64,000 nucleotides of DNA from Sambucus nigra (GCA_949130495.1 OX422220.1:10099001-10163000), one strand, 5' to 3'; positions 46,885 through 57,255 are shown, numbered from the stretch's first letter. Notes: a model not told the origin generated them from the sequence alone. A program made the numbers and translations.

Positions 46885-47134
46885 TGTGGTGATAATTATT
46901 ATGCAACACAAATAAATACGAGAGAATAAATTACCAAGGAAGAACAAGGAATATAAAATGTCAATCACACAACAAAGGATGTACGTGGTTCAGCAAAGAT
47001 GTGCCTCGTCCACGGTGGTGCAGTCAATACTATTTCTATATACTCCGGAGAGTGGTTACAGAGAATACAACTTGTCCTTTTGCCCCGGATCTAGGGTTTA
47101 ATATATACATGTACATGTAGGTAAGTGGAGGTGG
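46885..47134 (-). repeat. 5' LTR of the Tat element, truncated to 250 bp
   Basis: It matches 33686-33935 closely (about 95% by eye), then breaks at GGAGGTG, where RT-coding DNA of another element starts. About 200 bp of the U3 side is missing. Confidence 0.8.
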
Positions 47135-47545
47135 GAAGGGGATATCGGTGGAACCGAGTAATGTGTTAGCGGTGAGGGAATGGGGACAGCCCACGACACC
47201 GATAGAGGTGCGCAGTTTCTTGGCGTTAGTTGGGCACTACAGGCGGTTTATTCGAGTATTTTTAAAGATTGTGGGTCCATTGACTAACTTGACTCGCAAT
47301 GGGGTACCATTCATATGGGATGACACTTGTCAGTTGGATTTCGATGAGCTAAAGGAAAAGTTGATTTCAACATGAGTCCTCGCATTGCCCAGGTCTGGAG
47401 TGGAGAACCTAGCTATACTGATGCGTCCCTACAGGTACTTGGAGGTGGGTTTCAATAGAAGGATCAGGTTATAGTGTATGCTTCTCGCAAGCTTAAGCCT
47501 CAGGAGAGGAATCACCCCACCCACTACTTGGAGTTAGTAGCAGTC
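47135..47545 (+). pseudogene. Tekay-like RT tail / RNase H scrap
   Basis: It reads GISVEPSNVLAVREWGQPTT, LALVGHYRRFIRVFLKIVGP and, after a frameshift, [27 protein letters not shown]. The order is RT tail, then RNase H. It starts abruptly at the truncated Tat LTR and ends abruptly at LTR sequence. Confidence 0.8.
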
Positions 47546-48885
47546 GTGTTGGGACACACGCCTTAGTCGTGTCGGACTTAATATTATAAGATTAAATAAA
47601 AATTATTAGTGGATCATCCAAATGGTTATTTTGGGTGCTCCAATGTGTCCTAAAGGCCGAAATAGTCAGAAAAGTGTGCTCGGGGGTTTAGTTTGGGTCC
47701 CGAGGCAATTTTAGCAAAAACAGACACCCCAAGAGGATATCTTGGTCATTTGTATTTTTGAGGAATAAAGATCTCCGAATTTTAGAGACCTTTTTCATCT
47801 AATAAGTCAAGAACTCTAGGGTTAGAAGTTACCAAGTTACAGAGTGTCCATAGGAGGAAGAAGAGAGGAAGTCGTAAGGCCATTCTACACCTCTCTTGCA
47901 CCAAAACCACCATCGTTGCGTAGATCGGGAGGAGAGGATCACACCCATACCATTCTTCTACAAAGGATCAGGTCATAAAAAAGAGCAAACATGTATCTTA
48001 TTGAATTAAGCCCATACATTATCCATTTTAGATTAGATGTGAATTATTAATCTTGAATTGATGAATTTGGAGGTAAATTGAAGAGGAAATTTATGTTTTT
48101 GGGTAGGACTTGCATGTAGATAATAGTTCTATGTAATGTGATGACGAAATAAGAATGCATGGGATATTATGACAGGGAAAAAAATTTGGGTTTATTGGTG
48201 TATAACCATGGAAGAACATAAAATTAGGGTTTTATTGATAATTATTAAATAATCAATTCTTGGGTAGGATTCTTGATGTTTTGATGATGTTTTTACGTTG
48301 GGAATCATCCCTATTTGTATATATAATGGTTAAGAATCTTGGTTGTTAATTTGGTGAAGAACCTTGAGTTTTTGGTTAATAAATTGGAGAAAAAATGCAA
48401 CTATGTAGGGGAAAAAGAAGACATGTAGCTTTTCGAATCAATTCGCCCCAAGGACGAATTGATTATGTTTTCCCAGATTTTGGAAATTTTCCTATTTTAG
48501 CCCTGAACTTGAAATCGATGAATGAGAGAACTCTTGGGATACCTCTAAAGCATGGTGAGAGTTATTTTGGTTAATAGTAGGCTAATGTTAGGTTGGGAAT
48601 TTAGTCATAAGTGTGATGGATTAAGGCTAATAATAATCGGTGTGATTTATAATGTAATGAATTTGGGGAATGAGAATGAATTATGATGAAGGTGAGTGAA
48701 CCTATGACTTAAACCAGTAGGAGATGAGTGAGTTTCCTACTGAAATATGTTAAAGAATACTTGGCATACTTCGAGTAGTGAGGGATACTCAGGAATATAC
48801 GATAATAAGTATTTTTTATTCAATAGTACGTAAGAGGTTGGGGAGATATATATACTACGTATGTGGTATACAATATAGGTCATGG
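47546..48885 (+). repeat. Truncated Tekay-type LTR (LTR H)
   Basis: The block GTTGGGACACACG, GGGTGCTCCAATGTGTCC, GTCAGAAAAGTGTGC, GGGTCCCGAGG parallels that of LTR D. A leader with TAGGGTTAGAAG follows and ends AGGATCAG|GTCATAAA, a possible donor of the GT type. A single diverged word pair, GAATCAATTCG and CGAATTGATT, is at 48437-48466. Both ends are missing. Confidence 0.65.
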
Positions 48886-49150
48886 GTGTACCTATTTTTA
48901 AATTTATAGATTTTTTTACTAATATACCCCTCTCCCTATATTCCCTCCAACTTTAAAAATACTAGTTATTTTTTTCTTTTTGAAATTTTAAATAACTATA
49001 ACTTTTGATATACAATTTCAAATTTTACGAAATTTATATTTTTGAAAGCTACTAATCATTCCTTATAAAACAAAATCCACATTCGATGAAAAATATTAAA
49101 AAAATAAAGATGACGTTTTTTCTTCATTTTTTCTTCAAATAGTAAATATT
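48886..49150. other. AT-rich DNA, nothing recognised
   Basis: Homopolymer-rich A/T sequence without repeats or motifs I can name. Confidence 0.4.
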
Positions 49151-49360
49151 ATTGTTTGTGTAATATTTTCACAGTACATGTTTACTGTCTGTGAAAATAT
49201 TCCAGATATAAAACTGTTTCATTTTCCTGTGAACACAATAAATTTTAGTCTATCTGTAATATTAACACAGTAAATGTTTACTATTTGTTAAAATGTCCCA
49301 ACTATAAAAAAAATCGTATTTCAGTGAACATAGTAAACTTTACTATCTGTGATTTTTTTT
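49151..49360. repeat. Tandem repeat of about 95 bp with palindromic core
   Basis: TAATATTTTCACAGTA (49161) and TAATATTAACACAGTA (49257) start two copies, and a partial third ends at CTATCTGTGAT (about 49347). The core ACAGTACATGTTTACTGT is a near-perfect palindrome. Confidence 0.65.
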
Positions 49361-49799
49361 ATTTCTTTGAAACATTATGGGTTTCATGGATCTTGTTTGA
49401 TAGATCTCTGTGATGAGGTTTCAAAAATAGTAATTTTGCAAAAGCTGGATTTGTGAATCAAAATTTATGATTAAAAGATTAAAAATAAAAAAAAGCTCAA
49501 TCACTAGCATAACTTCCCCCAGAAAGTTACGGATGGTTGGCTTTAAAAGGGTAAAGCCGTGAAAAAAATCCAAAAATTAGGGATCTGACCTATTTGATAG
49601 TTGAAAAATTGCTAAAACTTATTTAGAAAAAATCTCTTTATATTATGTAAAATCCCTTTTTTTAACTGAGTAAGAATCGGATTGCTAGAAAATATAGAAA
49701 GTAAAAGAAAATATCATTAAAGCAGTCAAATTTCCTGCCCAATTTGGTTTTTTAATATTTTTTTAAAAATTAACTATATATATGTTTAACTAAAAATGG

Positions 49800-50129
49800 A
49801 ATGAAGGTAAACCTTAGAAAAAACTGTAGAAGATTCTCACCAATAGAATAATAGCCGACGCTCACAATTTCAGCTCCTTCTTAACAAACAACATTTAAAA
49901 CATGAGATAGCAAGATGTTTTTATTAATTAGAATTATCAAATTCAATTCCAGTGTGTAACACATATCCTTAACCTCCAGTGTTGGTAAAAAGGTTAATCA
50001 CCCTTCATTGTCATTATTCTTGCCCACATCACCTCTCAAAACTTTTGTCCTTCCCTTCAATTCATCAACATGTTTTCTTAATTGATTTATATATTCAGCG
50101 GATCGATCCAATAGGCCAGGTAACGACTC
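49800..50129 (-). pseudogene. bHLH transcription factor, 3' exon relic
   Basis: On minus, after a TTTCAG acceptor at 50130-50135, the exon begins ESLPGLLDRSAEYINQLRKH, the second helix of a bHLH domain, and continues DELKGRTKVL. After a frameshift come LEVKDMCYTLELNLI and EGAEIVSVGYYSIGEN, the conserved C-terminal region of plant bHLH proteins of the bHLH36/118/ORG type. A TGA near 50005 and a TAA near 49893 interrupt it. The first exon with the basic region was not found. Those proteins act as nuclear DNA-binding regulators; this copy cannot. Confidence 0.6.
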
Positions 50130-50139
50130 CTGAAATTAA

Positions 50140-50330
50140 TTAAGTAGGGTTGGAAATTCGGGTTAGTTGTGTCATTTTCGGGTCATGTTAATTTTTATTT
50201 GAGTATAAGTTTTGGGTAGTCTTAAATCTATATAAGTTAATCGTGTCAAGTTTGGGCCATTTCTGGTTATTACCATAAATGGGTTATCGTGTCAAAAATT
50301 TCTAGCGCTATAATTAAGGGATAATTCAAC
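50140..50330 (+). mobile_element. Possible hAT MITE half
   Basis: AGTAGGGTTGGAAATTCGGG and the following GGGTCATGTTAATTTTTATT resemble the TIR and GGGTC-rich interior of plant hAT MITEs, such as the one at 52006. No matching right end was found. Confidence 0.3.
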
Positions 50331-50612
50331 GTTAGTCTCATTTATTGGGTCAAAGATGCATTAAATCCTATTGATTGTTTTAATAGATCACATATATTTA
50401 GATGAATGTACCTGAATTATACTCATTTTAAACTCACTTACTCTCTCTCTTTATAAATAAACACATAATCCCACACTCGTTCTCTCTCTACGTGCACCAC
50501 CTCCACTTCCACATCCAACCACACCCACCCCATGGGAGACTGTCGAAAATAGCCCACTGAAAAATCTCGCCTAAGGCTGCCAGAACTCTCATTGGAGTGT
50601 TTCTCTCTCCTC

Positions 50613-50616
<4 letters not shown>

Positions 50617-50656
<40 letters not shown>
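50617..50656. repeat. (CT)n microsatellite
   Basis: About 20 CT units. Confidence 0.95.
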
Positions 50657-50658
<2 letters not shown>

Positions 50659-51445
50659 ATCTATTTCTTTGTTTTTTTGGTCCATGCCAGCGGCACCATC
50701 GCCCAAGTTGGAGAAGAAGAGTTTTTGCCGAGAAAATGGAGGTTTTGCAGAAACAGTAAATTTATATGTTTTAATTTTTTCATAAAAAAATTTTGAATGT
50801 TGTCGTTATTTGATAGATCTTGATGAGTAGATTCCAAAAATATAAATTTTGTGAATTTTGAATTTGAATATTTGAAGTTATAGACTTTTAAAGACTTCAT
50901 CGAGTTTTTTTGGCAAAAAATGAGGTAAGAGCTGTCAAAGATATTTTGGGGGGTGTATTTGACATTTTAATGTGCTGAGGTGGTAAATAGGACATTTGAC
51001 ACCATTAAATGAGTTAAAGGATCTGTTGTATGATTGACCAAGTGAATGCGACTTCATTACTATCACCCCCATTAATTAATCCACTATGACATAACATGAA
51101 ATATAAGATCAGCTGTATAAAATAATTTATAAATTATATTATATAATTAAAATTGACAATGGCGACATTTGTCACATTTATAGAGAGCCACGTGGACAAT
51201 GATAATTAAGGTTGGAGAGTTATTAAAAGGTGGTACCCTCTATTCATTTTTTTCTTGCCGAAAACATCTCTCTATTACTCTCTTTCTATCCCTTCCATAC
51301 CCCTTTATTTGTTGCACCCTTTCCTTTTCTCGACCCTTCTTCTTCAGTTGAGATCTCTTAATTTCCTTTAAGGGTGAGTTCCCCAAACCGTTTCATACTT
51401 CAATCCACCAAAAAACCCAATCATTATTTCTGAAATATAGACTAG

Positions 51446-51529
51446 GGTTTATGAGAATAAAGGTAACATGTGTGGTCCTATACATGTGACCATTGGTGAT
51501 GGAGGAAACAGAGAAGGGCTTGCTTTTGC
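51446..51529 (+). pseudogene. Purple acid phosphatase, single-exon relic
   Basis: An 84-bp exon bounded by ATAGACTAG| and |GTAAGTGTG encodes VYENKGNMCGPIHVTIGDGG plus NREGLAF. GPVHITIGDGGNREGLA is a hallmark of the C-terminal part of plant purple acid phosphatases, the metallo-phosphoesterases that release phosphate from esters. No neighbouring exon with the metal-binding residues was found within 1 kb on either side. The exon itself is intact and keeps good splice sites, so it looks recently captured or part of a deleted gene. Confidence 0.75.
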
Positions 51530-52005
51530 GTAAGTGTGTTTAGACTTCAGCTTCTTGTTATTGCTCAACCAACTTGAGTGTGATTGATTGTAAATTACAT
51601 TACAATGAAATTATTCTATTATATTTTATTTGACTTTTGAAATCCACACATGAAGATTAATTTCAAGGAAAATCAGCTTAAATCACATATACGCATAAGT
51701 TTGTGCCCTGTATTCATTCTCTATCTCTTATCATACACACCTCTCATTATATTTCTCATAGCACTCATTCATCTCCAATGATATAAAAAATTCCATACCG
51801 CAACTTTATTTCATTCACCTCTAACCCTAAACATGCGGCATTATACAAATTTGTTTAAAATGTAAATAGATCCTCCAATTTTCTCCAGGTCTGGTGTAAA
51901 ATTGGTCGAATTACAGGTTAATACAAATTTAAGTTGATTAGAAGAAATTTAAATTAGTTGTTCATAGATGATCTCTACTGCTCTTTGAACTTTTCTAACT
52001 GAATG

Positions 52006-52355
52006 TAAGGGTGGCAATTCGTATTTTTGGACCATGTTTTGGCCCGAGATGATAAGGGTTTTTCGAATGCGACACGACACTAATTCATGTTTTTAGTTGA
52101 CACAAACATAACCCAAATAAAAACAACACGACACAAATAACCTGATTTCATAAATTTCATAGTAAATTGAACATAAATACACATGATAACAAGAACAAAA
52201 ACATGATTAATAACATGACAAACACGACTCATAATTTTGACATGAACACGACACGACATCGTGTCAAAAAACCCTGACACGAGCACGACATATCGTGTCA
52301 AGTTCGAGTAATTATGTTTCGTGTTTTCGTGCCATTTCAAAAATTGCCACCCCTA
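52006..52355. mobile_element. hAT-family MITE with perfect 8-bp target duplication
   Basis: The ends TAAGGGTGGCAATT and, inverted, TAGGGGTGGCAATT flank a 350-bp AT-rich interior with ACACGACAC/GTGTCGTG repeats. ACTGAATG flanks both sides (51998-52005 and 52356-52363). The 8-bp duplication and the TAGGGGTGGCAA end are hAT hallmarks. No transposase. Confidence 0.9.
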
Positions 52356-52632
52356 ACTGAATGCCCTATGTAATAATGTTTCGAGATTGCTTTGGCAAAT
52401 GATTTATTTAAAATTTTATATTTGTTTGCCACCTCATCAGACGGCTAAACTGCTTCTTAGCGGATGGTGAATAGATTTTAAGTTTTTTTTGTTACTTATT
52501 CGTTGCGGTATTTATTTATCTTACTTTGTGTACACAATCCTATATACTCTATAATTGAATCATTTTTTATAACTTTAGAAACATTTTTCCTATACATTTT
52601 TAATGTATATTTTAATAATTTTGTTAAAAAAG

Positions 52633-52660
52633 ACCCTGCATTGCAGGGTTTGCATGCTAG
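52633..52660 (+). mobile_element. Helitron 3' terminus
   Basis: A hairpin with a perfect 8-bp stem (ACCCTGCA, T, TGCAGGGT; 52633-52649) is followed 7 nt later by CTAG (52657-52660) and then T. This is the canonical Helitron end, with insertion between A and T. The matching 5' TC end was not located, so the body is undefined; the purple acid phosphatase exon lies 1.1 kb upstream. Confidence 0.75.
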
Positions 52661-52739
52661 TTATTGATATAATTAGTTCACTTGTAATTATTAGGATTTA
52701 ATGACAAATTCCCTTCCTTTTACCGTATACAAACAATAC

Positions 52740-53248
52740 TAATCTTAATGGATAATGAAACATACTATGAAGATATATAAAGAAATTGACAAAACACAGA
52801 GAGACACAAAAAATTAACGTGGTTCACCAAATAGGCTACGTCCACAGGAGGAGAGGAGATATATTCAATATGAGAAATAAGGAATTTTTTTTACACACTC
52901 AATCTCTTTTATCTATCTCACTCAACAACCCTTGCAAAACACTCTCAATCTTTTTCTTTCACTTTTTCTTAATGCTAGAATGAATGAAACCAATTTATAG
53001 ATGCTTGAAATTAGCCACATTCGTTGGATAAAAATAAGGTTGGATGGTTGATATCAACGTTACTATTCTAATTGCAGTCACCTAAGAGGTTACTAGTCCA
53101 ATTTTAGGCATCTAACAAGTTACTATCCCAATGGTAGGCACATAACGTCCAAAATTTTCACTTGCTTTGACTCACTAACCATATACCACCAATCATATTT
53201 TGAATGCTCATAATATTTAACTTAACTACCATTTGATCCATAAATTCA
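52740..53248 (-). repeat. Ty1/copia-type LTR (3' LTR), left limit uncertain
   Basis: On minus, AGGTGGAGATTAT at about 53249-53261 is a polypurine tract, and TGAATTTATGG at 53248 starts the LTR. Near the other end are ACGTGGTTCACCAAATAGGC and TACGTCCACAGG, a pair common to plant LTRs. No partner LTR was recognised on the other side. Confidence 0.5.
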
Positions 53249-53689
53249 ATAATCTCCACCTTAGCGAAAAGCACAACATCCCAGAATGCGAAGAGCTCCC
53301 GCTTGCAAATCTTCAAGTCGTCAAACATGACTCCCCCTTAATAAGAATTTTCGCAATTAGTCTATGTCATGTTTTCCCGTTTGCAAGACAATAAAATTTT
53401 CTCCATTATCCCTTCCACATGTACTCTGCTACACATACCTGAATCAAGTAATGAGATAATAACTTCACGTTGATTAACGTAGGATAATTTATATTTGTAG
53501 CGTATCTAGTTGACTTTATTTTATCGAATCCGAAGGGGGACTTCATCATTTCCCATTCCCACCCTCGCCTGAAAACATAACACATGTGTTTCGTTGTTGT
53601 ACCCACAATCTAATCACATCTCAAGTTCTTAATATCCTGTGAACCTTATTTCCTTATGTTTTGAATCAAACGATCCAACACATCTCTCT

Positions 53690-54165
53690 TTCCTCTTCTC
53701 GCTAGGACCATACAACAACGTGCCACTTTCACGACTCCACCTTCTACTGACAATTGGTAGAACTTGGAATCCAGTTGGCTAGTGGATATTAGATTTTTTC
53801 ATACCTCTAGGATGCATGCCACAGCATCCAAAGTATGATTTACACCATTAAACAACCTGACCTCACTCTTCCCACCCCTTTTATGGCACAAGTTTTACTG
53901 TTGGGTAATGTCATATAGCCTTTTCTTTTACATTTGAACGGATCAAAACTATTAACATGGGAACACACATGATGTGTAGAACCCGAATCTAATAATAAAT
54001 CTTCTCACGACAAAGAGTTACCTTTGGAAATAATGAGAGCATCTCCAAAGTAATCATCACTTTCTGCAGCATTTATCGTAGCATTATCTCGACCATTTTT
54101 TTCATTCTTATAGGACATTACCATATTTTATGGCCTCATTCCTTTCACTTGTAACACTATGGTCC
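53690..54165 (-). pseudogene. Ty1/copia gag-protease relic
   Basis: On minus a zinc knuckle reads CYKCKE*GHKIW*C at about 54113-54155, with spacing CX2CX4HX4C. It is followed by the protease motif LLLDSGSTHHVCS at about 53960-53999, where copia usually has DSGA, and GYMTLPNSKTCAIKGVGRV. A frameshift leads to NHTLDAVACILEV and KNLIS, the end of the protease and start of the pre-integrase region. Homology fades after about 53690. Integrase and RT are absent. Confidence 0.72.
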
Positions 54166-54304
54166 TAATTTACCAGCACTTGATCTAAACCTACTAGTCT
54201 TCATAGATCCACACTCAGTTCGCCTTTCTCTATTCTGTCCACCATTTCCACTTCAAACACTACACCAAATCCTGCGAATCATCACGTACAGTTTGTAATG
54301 GCCA

Positions 54305-54705
54305 AAGTCCCTGATCAGCTGGTCACGGACTTGGACCTTGACCATCTCAATTTTTATGTGATTATGTTCATTATGACATTGAGTAATGGACGCGCTGGAA
54401 GTGGTCACAACCCAAACCCTTGACCACTGTGGGTCACGGAGTTGGGTCGTGACCAAGTTATGACCATCTTAGAGCAAAATTCGAGCCAAAATTCCCTCCA
54501 AGCTTAGTCCCAGTTGGGTCACGGACTTGGGCCATAATGATAGGCATGACAAAACATAAAACACACACACTAAGGGGCTTGAATGGGTGTCGTGCCCATT
54601 TTTTGGCGTGGGTCACGACTATAGGGCATGACTAATCGACGATAGACCAGTCAACTAGCTTCATTAATGGGTTGTAATTGGTGGGTCACGGCTCTATGAC
54701 GTTAC
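54305..54705. repeat. GGTCACGG / GTCGTGACC word array
   Basis: At least nine direct or inverted forms occur in 400 bp, for example GGTCACGGACTTGG (54321, 54515), GTGGTCACAACCC, GGGTCACGGAGTTGGGTCGT, GGGTCACGACTA and GGGTCACGGCTC. AAAATTCGAGCC(A)AAAATT lies between, as near the array of LTR D. It is not attached to a defined LTR. Confidence 0.75.
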
Positions 54706-54729
54706 CATGTCATTCCTAACAAAAGCAGG

Positions 54730-55740
54730 CTCCTCATTTTCATTTCTTCGCCTCTCTTTGATGATGGCATTTCCCAAACGCTACTGGGTTCTCTCTTTCG
54801 TCAAGGATGAAGCAGTGGTCAACCATAGATTGAATAAGCCATGGAATAACCCAACTATCGCATAACAAATAAGCCATGGTCAACAATGTCATTTCCCAAA
54901 CGCTGATGATTTTTGGGGAATAATGAAGATAGCGCCTCCCTCGCCAAAGATGAACAAATATGGGTTAAAGGAATACACTAACTGAAATGTATGATTTGAA
55001 GGTATTTTTGCATATTTAGGTTTCTATTCATATTTAGGTTTCTACATATCAGGGTTAATGGGGTTCCTATTTAGGTTTTGATTCATATTTTGGTTTCAAC
55101 TAGGTTAGTGGATTTCAAATACAAATCTTTGGTTAGTTTTTTTTTGCATTTCTTACATTTTTGTGGGATTTGAGTTATCTTCAATTTAAATTCATTTTAT
55201 TTTTGTTTTTATTTTTTTACATATAATTTTTACCTCATGATACTACTATTGCTCTATTTAGTATACTTTTATGAAAAATAAATTTAACAGTTATTTTTTT
55301 ATTATAAATTTATTGCTTAATTAGTCTTGTTTCCATATATGTAGATAATAAAGTAAAATTTCTATAGTATTTTCATTCATTACAGTTTGAGAGATTAAGA
55401 AATGACCTTAAAAAACATTAATACATTTTTTATTTATCACAATCATGCAAATGGTTCCATTTTGAGTTCCAATTTTTTAGTTTCCAATCCACTGAGTTCC
55501 ATTTTGAGTGTCGTGTGACTGTTTTCCATAAAAAAATGCATGTTCCATGGAGTGTTCTTGTTGTTATTGTGGTAACATATTTTCAATCCACTGTGTTCCA
55601 CTCTTTTAGTTTTACATAAATTATTCCACTTTTTAGTTTGACATTGTGGATTCCAATTTTGAATCCAAGTTATTGGGGGTTATTGAAAAGGGTATTCAAG
55701 TAATCTAATACATTTTTTTAATTTATTGATTTAAACATAT
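54730..55740. other. AT-rich DNA with minor duplications
   Basis: CATTTCCCAAACGCT occurs at about 54768 and 54891. AGTTCCATTTTGAG-type phrases recur at 55450-55510. No gene is recognised. Confidence 0.45.
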
Positions 55741-55750
55741 TTAGTTTGAC

Positions 55751-55872
55751 ATATCTGACGAGGAGCATCAATTTGAGTCCAAGGTTGATGCTAGTGCCTC
55801 TATGATCTACCCTTAACAAGTCGGTGCTACTAGAAGGGATGTTACATTGTCATAAATAATTGTCCCTGCAAG
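55751..55872 (+). pseudogene. eIF5A first-exon relic
   Basis: From 55751 the frame reads ISDEEHQFESKVDASAS, MIYP, stop, QVGATRRD, and after a one-base shift CYIVINNCPCK, ending at a donor-like CAAG|GTATAT. This is the N-terminal exon of plant eIF5A, whose family sequence starts with MSDEEHHFESK; the initiator ATG is ATA here. eIF5A is the hypusine-containing translation factor. The hypusination loop that would follow in the next exon is absent. Confidence 0.75.
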
Positions 55873-56009
55873 GTATATATATTTTGTCATGAGATCTCGA
55901 TTATCCCCATTTATCTAATTATAGTGTGATTTTCTGCTTTTAATATTATATGGTTAATATATTGAGTCATATTTGGATTTTTATTTCCATTTTTTATTTT
56001 TTGAGACTT

Positions 56010-57213
56010 GTAGAGGGGGCTTGAAGGTAATTATGAGATTAGGGGTAATTCCCTAATTGGCAATAGTATTTGAGATTAAGCAACCGAGGCAGCTCAAGTG
56101 TGGCAACTCAGCGAGGCAGCTTGGCGTGGTAACTTATACTTTAGCTTGTTGTGTTAGTCATATTGTACCTTTGTTTATATTGGCTATAATCTATAACGAT
56201 TGTAATGATGTAACGAGAATAATGAACTTGTGTGAGGTCGAACGGTACTCGCGAGAGACCAGGCTTGGCAGGGCCTGGGAGAGCTTTCATGCTCTATCGA
56301 ATGACCTCACTGTGGGAATTTTAGAGGGACTTGATTTGGAGGATTGAGAAGTAAGGCACCGTTAGGGCTTGTCCTGATCATCATAGATACACCTGGTAAA
56401 ACACCGAAGGACCCTGACCATGGAACCTCAGGCAGAGCAGCTTGGAGTTCCATCGGGCGTTGAGTCATGAACCAAACAACCCTCTACTTAATGTCACCTC
56501 TACCGTAGGTGATGTCACTAGCCAGTTAAACAATGTCAGACATGCACTTGAGTAAACCACCGTGGTATTTGGGGCTGTCAGGCAGTTGATGAGCCACCTC
56601 TGCAAAAACAACCCCCTGACACATAGTGGTTAGGCAAAAGGCATGTCTTGACATTTAATTTTTATGACATAGAGACGACTAGTGCATCAGGAATTTCATG
56701 TTGTGGCATAAAGTGTGAAGGATTTCTTTCATAGTCTTAAATGACTGAGTTGCCTCGGGGGTGGTGTAGGGGGCTATTTAAGGACCCCAACCATCTTTGA
56801 GGAAGGGATCGATCCTTTTTTAGGATTGAGGAGTATTGCTAGAGAGAATACACATCAGAGAGAGGGAGTTATTGCAAACCAGAGAGTTTACACACTCACC
56901 ATTGTTATGTATTACGAAGCTCTTAATACTTGACAGAGATTCTTGAGGGTGTTCGGTGTGTTTTCTACCTGTCTGTCAGGGTGTAGCTAGGGTGCTTACT
57001 TCTCTCTTCCTCTAGATATGTTACTTCTAAAGTTCATTGCTATTTCCTGAGTTATACACGAGAGATTTGTGAGTTTAAATCGACCTACATCCGCATTAGG
57101 CTTGTGTTGGCATGTTCTATCACTAATACAAAGTTTTTGGGTTAATTAACTTATCACTACCATACTTAAAAATGGGTTAATTCTCCATCTACATTCTAAA
57201 GTACCCTCTTACA
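56010..57213 (+). repeat. 5' LTR of the second Tat-lineage element (left limit uncertain)
   Basis: The right end CTTACA at 57213 abuts the primer site. CTATTTAAGGACCCC at about 56774-56788 is a plausible TATA region. The partner LTR lies outside the window, so the left limit could not be set; 56010 is an upper estimate of length. A 96-codon ORF at 56057 is not supported as a gene. Confidence 0.5.
56774..56784 (+). promoter_or_regulatory. TATA-like box of the Tat LTR
   Basis: CTATTTAAGGA lies about 440 bp before the LTR end and is followed by a leader with GAGAGAATACAC and AGAGAGAGGGAG. Confidence 0.4.
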
Positions 57214-57215
57214 TT

Positions 57216-57233
57216 TGGCGACTCTGCTGGGGA
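57216..57233 (+). other. Primer binding site of the second Tat element
   Basis: TGGCGACTCTGCTGGGGA starts 2 bp after the LTR end. It is close to the TGGCGACTCCACTGGGGA form known from Ogre/Tat-type elements. Confidence 0.75.
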
Positions 57234-57255
57234 GGCATTCTCCTAAGTAAGGAGT

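Larger units (their letters stand above)
33686..47134 (-). mobile_element. Tat-lineage Ty3/gypsy element with antisense extra ORFs
   Basis: Gag-pol is on minus. A 447-bp 3' LTR (33686-34132) and a truncated 5' LTR (46885-47134) are direct copies, and a GACGCCGTCTGTGGGAA primer site lies next to the latter. Between pol and the 3' LTR are two coding regions on the opposite strand (34471-37684). A duplicated RNase H, a short LTR and antisense extra ORFs fit the Tat lineage, Retand-like as I know it. A solo LTR (41576-44506) splits pol. Several catalytic residues are lost, so the copy is dead. Confidence 0.82.

Noticed and set aside
51255..51400. Helitron 5' end at ATCTCTCTATTACTC
   Set aside because: The start TCTCTATTA resembles a Helitron 5' end, but the context is an ordinary CT-rich leader and no second copy was available to confirm it.
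56057..56347. 96-aa plus-strand ORF before Tat element 2
   Set aside because: It lies in the presumed LTR U3, with no homology recognised and no leader or upstream promoter.
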